Program-made: the position numbers and the translations under genes
Part shown: positions 31,579 to 34,236 of the stretch, one piece after another
Position numbering within the stretch: position 1 is the stretch's first letter
Layout of the letters: every line of letters begins with the position of its first letter
Assembly: GCA_910588015.1 (NCBI GenBank)
Contig: CAJUOK010000016.1
Coordinates: forward strand, 1-34,236
Source: an uncultured Christensenellaceae bacterium
GTDB lineage: Bacteria > Bacillota > Clostridia > Christensenellales > UBA3700
Direction of reading: 5' to 3'
DNA: 34,236 nucleotides
The notes under the pieces: model-generated
Seen by the model: the letters and a program-made list of their open reading frames with translations, nothing else
Databases searched by the model: none
What the model was told of the DNA's origin: nothing

Positions 31579-32153
31579 TTTTGGGAGTAAGCGAAAACGC
31601 CACTATCAAAGAAGTAGAGACGGCTTACAAAAATCTCAAAGAAAAATACAAAAAGGAGTATTTTCAAGAAGGAGAGACGGGAAATTTAGCCGCAAAAATG
31701 CTGTCTAAAATAAGAGTGGCATACGCAGATTGCGTCAATGATATTCAAAAGCGAAACGTCATTGGCGAAGGTTCTATTTACGAAGCGGTAGACAAACTTG
31801 TCAAGGAAGGAATGCTCAAAGAAGCGCAGGAAATCTTGGACGACGCAGAGCCGAGAGACGGGGAATGGCACTTTGCGCAAGCGCATATTTTCTACAAGCG
31901 CAATTGGTTTTTAGAAAGCAGAATGCAGGTAGAAATGGCATTGACGTTGGACCCCGACAACGCCAAGTATCTCAACACTCTTGAGATACTCAAACGTCAG
32001 CAATACAAAATTGACGACGAGCAAAAATCGCAGAGGCAGGCCCGCGCGGGATACGCTCCTCCGAGAGAGACGGGCGGCGCTATGGGCAACGGACTTTGCT
32101 CTTATTGCGCGACTTGTCTTTTGTGCAACGCAATCTGTTATTTTTGCATATAA
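31557..32153 (+). CDS. degenerate J-domain protein with Cys-rich C-terminus
   Basis: Residues 1 to ~65 follow the J-domain pattern (SYLILGVSENATIKEVETAYKNL), but the HPD tripeptide that stimulates DnaK is missing; EKYKKEYFQEG stands in its place. Residues ~70-150 look like TPR-type helices (EAQEILDDAEPRDGEWHFAQA, then ..MALTLDPDNAKYLNTLEIL). The C-terminus has a Gly/Pro linker and six Cys in ~18 residues (CSYCATCLLCNAICYFC), perhaps a metal site or membrane-associated tail. GAGGAG precedes the ATG inside the DUF5685 gene, so translation is coupled. An intrinsic terminator follows. Confidence 0.82.
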   Translation: MQENSYLILGVSENATIKEVETAYKNLKEKYKKEYFQEGETGNLAAKMLSKIRVAYADCVNDIQKRNVIGEGSIYEAVDKLVKEGMLKEAQEILDDAEPRDGEWHFAQAHIFYKRNWFLESRMQVEMALTLDPDNAKYLNTLEILKRQQYKIDDEQKSQRQARAGYAPPRETGGAMGNGLCSYCATCLLCNAICYFCI

Positions 32154-32170
32154 ATCATAGCATTATCAAG

Positions 32171-32201
32171 ACGCCTGTTCGAATACGAACGGGCGTTTTT
32201 T
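32171..32201 (+). terminator. intrinsic terminator after the J-domain gene
   Basis: An 11-bp stem ACGCCTGTTCG/CGAACGGGCGT (one G-U pair) with a 4-base AATA loop is followed by TTTTTT. It ends the thrC-trpS-DUF5685-J-domain unit and insulates the reverse transcriptase cassette. Confidence 0.92.
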
Positions 32202-32232
32202 AATCAAAAAATCAATATTGATATTTCGTCTC

Positions 32233-32262
32233 TTGACAAAAAAATAGTAAATCTGTTAGAAT
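32233..32262 (+). promoter_or_regulatory. sigma-A promoter of the reverse transcriptase cassette
   Basis: A perfect TTGACA (32233-32238), an 18-base spacer and TAGAAT (32257-32262). The transcript would start near 32270, giving a ~95-base leader before the chosen RT start. I see no template-repeat-like sequence in that leader. Confidence 0.7.
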
Positions 32263-32365
32263 TTAAGAAAGTTTGAGGAAATATTCAGTTATTATATATA
32301 ATTTTGATTTAAAATATATTTATTGCGAAGGTATTTCTCGATTGGTATGCGAGTGTGAGGGATAT

Positions 32366-33463
32366 ATGATAGAGAAAACCTTTGAAGAACTTTTTACGTT
32401 CGAAGCGCTATATGCGGCGCACAGAGCAAGCAGAGCGTCGCGCAGAAGCAAAAAGCCAATAGTAAAATTCGAAACGTCAATGTTGGAACGTCTTTACGAT
32501 TTATACACCAGACTCAACAACGGAACTTATAAATTCGGCAAATACAACACTTTTTTGGTATACGAACCCAAGTGCAGAGAGATTCAAAACCTATTTTATT
32601 CGGACAGACTTGTTCAGAGAGTGCTGTGCGACGACTTGCTAATGCCTTATTTCAAAAACAAAGTAATTTACGACAATTGCGTATGCCAAAAGGGCAAGGG
32701 CGCGCTGTTTGCGCTCAATAGATTCGAGAAGATGTTGCGCGCTTTTGTAGCAAAACACGGAGCAAACGGATATTTTCTCAAGTGCGACGTGCTAAAATAT
32801 TTTCCCAGCGTTCCTCACGACGAACTCAAGAAAAAGATATGTTCCGTAGTGACGGACGAGAGACTCAAAAATATGCTCGAAGGCGTAATAGACGGTTATC
32901 ATACAAGAAAAGAATTTCTCGACAGATACGGTATAAATTCGTTGGGACAGGGGGATAAAACTTGCCGCGGAATACCTATCGGAAATCAGACGAGCCAGCT
33001 TTTCGGAATGTATTATCTTGACCCGATAGACAGGTTGATAAAAGAGAAATTACAGCTCAAAGTATATTCAAGATATATGGACGATTTTGTTATGGCGCAC
33101 GAGGATAAAGAGTACTTGAGATATGTAAAAACGCAGATAGAGGATTTGGCTGCCAAGCTTAAGCTTTCGCTTAATGACAAGACGCATATTTTCCCGTTTA
33201 AGAATGGCGTAACTTATCTCGGATTTAGGTTTTGCATAGGTCCCAACGGTAAAATAATCAAGACTATTAAGAAGGTCACAAAGCGCCGTTTTCGTTGGAG
33301 GGTAAGGCTTCTAAAGAAGGCATATTGCGACAAAGTTATTGACAGCGAGAGAGTAAGGCAGTCTTTGTCGGCATTTCACGGACATTTAAAATACTCGAGA
33401 AGCAAGAAGTTTGAGAGAGAGCTAAACGGCAAATTGGAATTTGCCGTAAAGGACGAAAAATAA
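32366..33463 (+). CDS. reverse transcriptase, diversity-generating-retroelement (DGR) type
   Basis: 365 residues, a compact RT with no maturase or endonuclease domain. Catalytic residues are present: Asp141 in LKCDVLKYFPS and YMDD at 237-240 (SRYMDDFVMAHED). The motif-4 region reads GIPIGNQTSQ (about 202-211), the IGxxxSQ form typical of DGR RTs, where group II intron and retron RTs usually have QGxxxSP. YLGFRF (284-289) and a basic C-terminal thumb follow. The frame opens at a TTG at 32273, but GAGGG precedes the ATG at 32366 and homology begins there. A four-helix-bundle Avd-like gene follows 47 bases later. No intron RNA, retron ncRNA or CRISPR genes are nearby. Confidence 0.85.
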   Translation: MIEKTFEELFTFEALYAAHRASRASRRSKKPIVKFETSMLERLYDLYTRLNNGTYKFGKYNTFLVYEPKCREIQNLFYSDRLVQRVLCDDLLMPYFKNKVIYDNCVCQKGKGALFALNRFEKMLRAFVAKHGANGYFLKCDVLKYFPSVPHDELKKKICSVVTDERLKNMLEGVIDGYHTRKEFLDRYGINSLGQGDKTCRGIPIGNQTSQLFGMYYLDPIDRLIKEKLQLKVYSRYMDDFVMAHEDKEYLRYVKTQIEDLAAKLKLSLNDKTHIFPFKNGVTYLGFRFCIGPNGKIIKTIKKVTKRRFRWRVRLLKKAYCDKVIDSERVRQSLSAFHGHLKYSRSKKFERELNGKLEFAVKDEK

Positions 33464-33510
33464 AAAGCGCTTTAATATTATAAAATATCTATTTTACAAA
33501 GGAAAAATTT

Positions 33511-33990
33511 ATGGACAAAACAGACAAAGATTTTATTGATGAAGAAATCAGACAAGAGCTAAATCAGCCTGACGATTCCGAGCAAATTTATGCTATGGCA
33601 AATAAGGTTGCGCGCAAGCCTTTTGTGATTCACGATTTTGACCCTATGCGCGACAGAGAAATGGCGGTTTTTACGGCTGCGAAAAAGCTTGCGGAGTATA
33701 TTTTTGTAGTTACCGAAAAATCTCCCAAGAAGTTGAGATGGAGCATAGTCACTCGCTTACAAAATTCTTCTGTGGAGTTGATAGAATATCTCTACCGCGC
33801 CAACGCTGAGCAAGGAGAAAAACGCGCCGATTTCCAAAAGCAAGCGCAGACGGCGTTGTCGCTGATAGATTTTTATTCCGAAACTGCAAGGTGTATGCAG
33901 GCAATAACAATTCGTCAGACCGGAATTATCGCAAGACAGCTTTATGAAATAAAAAAGATGCTCAACGGGTGGATGAGGTCAAAAAAATAA
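33511..33990 (+). CDS. Avd-like four-helix-bundle protein (DGR accessory)
   Basis: 159 residues. After an acidic ~50-residue N-terminal extension, the rest reads as a four-helix bundle of the Avd / 23S-rRNA-intervening-sequence family: helix 1 ..AAKKLAEYIFVVTEKSPKK, helix 2 ..SIVTRLQNSSVELIEYLYRA, helix 3 ..FQKQAQTALSLIDFYSETAR, helix 4 ..ARQLYEIKKMLNGWMRSKK (GW near the end is typical of Avd). In Bordetella phage BPP-1, Avd forms a basic pentamer that binds the RT and template RNA. AAAGGA precedes the ATG. The gene forms a two-gene operon with the RT. The acidic N-terminal extension is longer than in the classic Avd. Confidence 0.82.
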   Translation: MDKTDKDFIDEEIRQELNQPDDSEQIYAMANKVARKPFVIHDFDPMRDREMAVFTAAKKLAEYIFVVTEKSPKKLRWSIVTRLQNSSVELIEYLYRANAEQGEKRADFQKQAQTALSLIDFYSETARCMQAITIRQTGIIARQLYEIKKMLNGWMRSKK

Positions 33991-34053
33991 CTCCGTTAAA
34001 CATATTATACGCAGTTAGACCTCTACGATACGCTTTTAAGGACTTATTATTTA

Positions 34054-34199
34054 TGTCATTTCTAGCGTAGTATTCTGTAACCTCAACCGAAGTGGAGAAA
34101 TCTAAACTATGAGATATTTCGACTGCACTGCGTTACGCTCAATATGACGTCACAATGTTTTAGATTTCTCCATTTCGCTTCGCTCCAGTCGAAATGACA
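34054..34199. repeat. dispersed imperfect palindromic repeats (same family as 295-600)
   Basis: The block opens with TGTCATTTCTAGCG and ends CTCCAGTCGAAATGACA. Inside, GAGATATTTCGACTGCACTGCG..CTCAATATGACG is the reverse complement of the left half of the copy at 295, while TTAGATTTCTCC..TCGAAATGACA repeats its right half. This looks like one full unit nested with an inverted half. The rest of 33991-34236 is AT-rich, with no gene and no template-repeat-like sequence seen. Confidence 0.65.
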
Positions 34200-34236
34200 G
34201 GTTTTTATGATTTTTTGTTTTTACTCACCTCTTGTC

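Noticed and set aside
32273..32365. TTG-initiated extension of the reverse transcriptase, or a small leader peptide
   Set aside because: The extension has no RT-family similarity and a GAGGG site precedes the ATG at 32366; there is no evidence for a separate peptide.
33991..34236. Possible DGR template repeat downstream of the Avd-like gene
   Set aside because: The sequence is the dispersed palindromic repeat, not a stretch matching a coding variable repeat; no partner copy lies in any gene of the window.
1..34236. CRISPR array, tRNA/rRNA genes, prophage or transposase genes
   Set aside because: I saw no regularly spaced direct repeats, no cloverleaf-like sequence in the spacers, and no transposase, integrase or phage structural protein among the reading frames.

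Overview
The window looks like a chromosome segment from an uncultured, spore-forming member of the Bacillota (class Clostridia or close). The evidence is a SpoIIID regulator, a SpoVB/MurJ-type flippase, sigma-A type promoters, strong AGGAGG-like ribosome binding sites with some TTG starts, and the Firmicutes gene order prmA-rsmE-mtaB-hit-rpsU. TGA is used as a stop. I cannot name the genus. Most of the window is housekeeping. The accessory-looking parts are the two ends (dispersed palindromic repeats, a reverse transcriptase cassette), a giant surface lipoprotein, and a small regulator pair.

Layout. 1-670: tail of an unknown gene, then dispersed repeats. 674-4807 (minus): folate genes, namely folA, then a promoter and a tetrahydrofolate riboswitch candidate leading into folC-folE-folP-folBK. 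4898-6766: a SpoVB-like flippase, divergent from a two-LysM protein. 6832-10923 (minus): a 1363-residue repeat lipoprotein with a second, C-terminal membrane anchor. 11196-12577: two half-size TauE/SafE proteins, then spoIIID behind a sigma-E-like promoter. 12654-13385 (minus): a TtcA-family thiolase. 13510-17960: small multidrug export protein, prmA, rsmE, mtaB, HIT protein and rpsU (translation and RNA modification). 18051-19568: two small XRE regulators, a paired operator, and a membrane HExxH protein. 19655-24979: pcrA, ligA and a ZIP transporter. 25156-28060: a DUF1385-PrmC fusion followed by its substrate gene prfA. 28133-32153: thrC, trpS, a DUF5685 gene and a degenerate J-domain protein. 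32233-33990: a reverse transcriptase with DGR-type motifs plus an Avd-like four-helix-bundle gene. 34054-34199: dispersed repeats again.

How it works together. The folate block supplies nearly the whole route from GTP to polyglutamylated tetrahydrofolate and appears to be feedback-controlled by an RNA that senses the product. The fusion protein carries the enzyme that methylates the release factor encoded directly downstream. The most unusual candidates are the RT-Avd cassette with no template/variable repeat visible in the window, the doubly anchored lipoprotein, the DUF1385-PrmC fusion, and the regulatory elements (THF riboswitch, sigma-E promoter, twin operator, possible leaderless starts). 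All calls come from reading the sequence; no database search was run.
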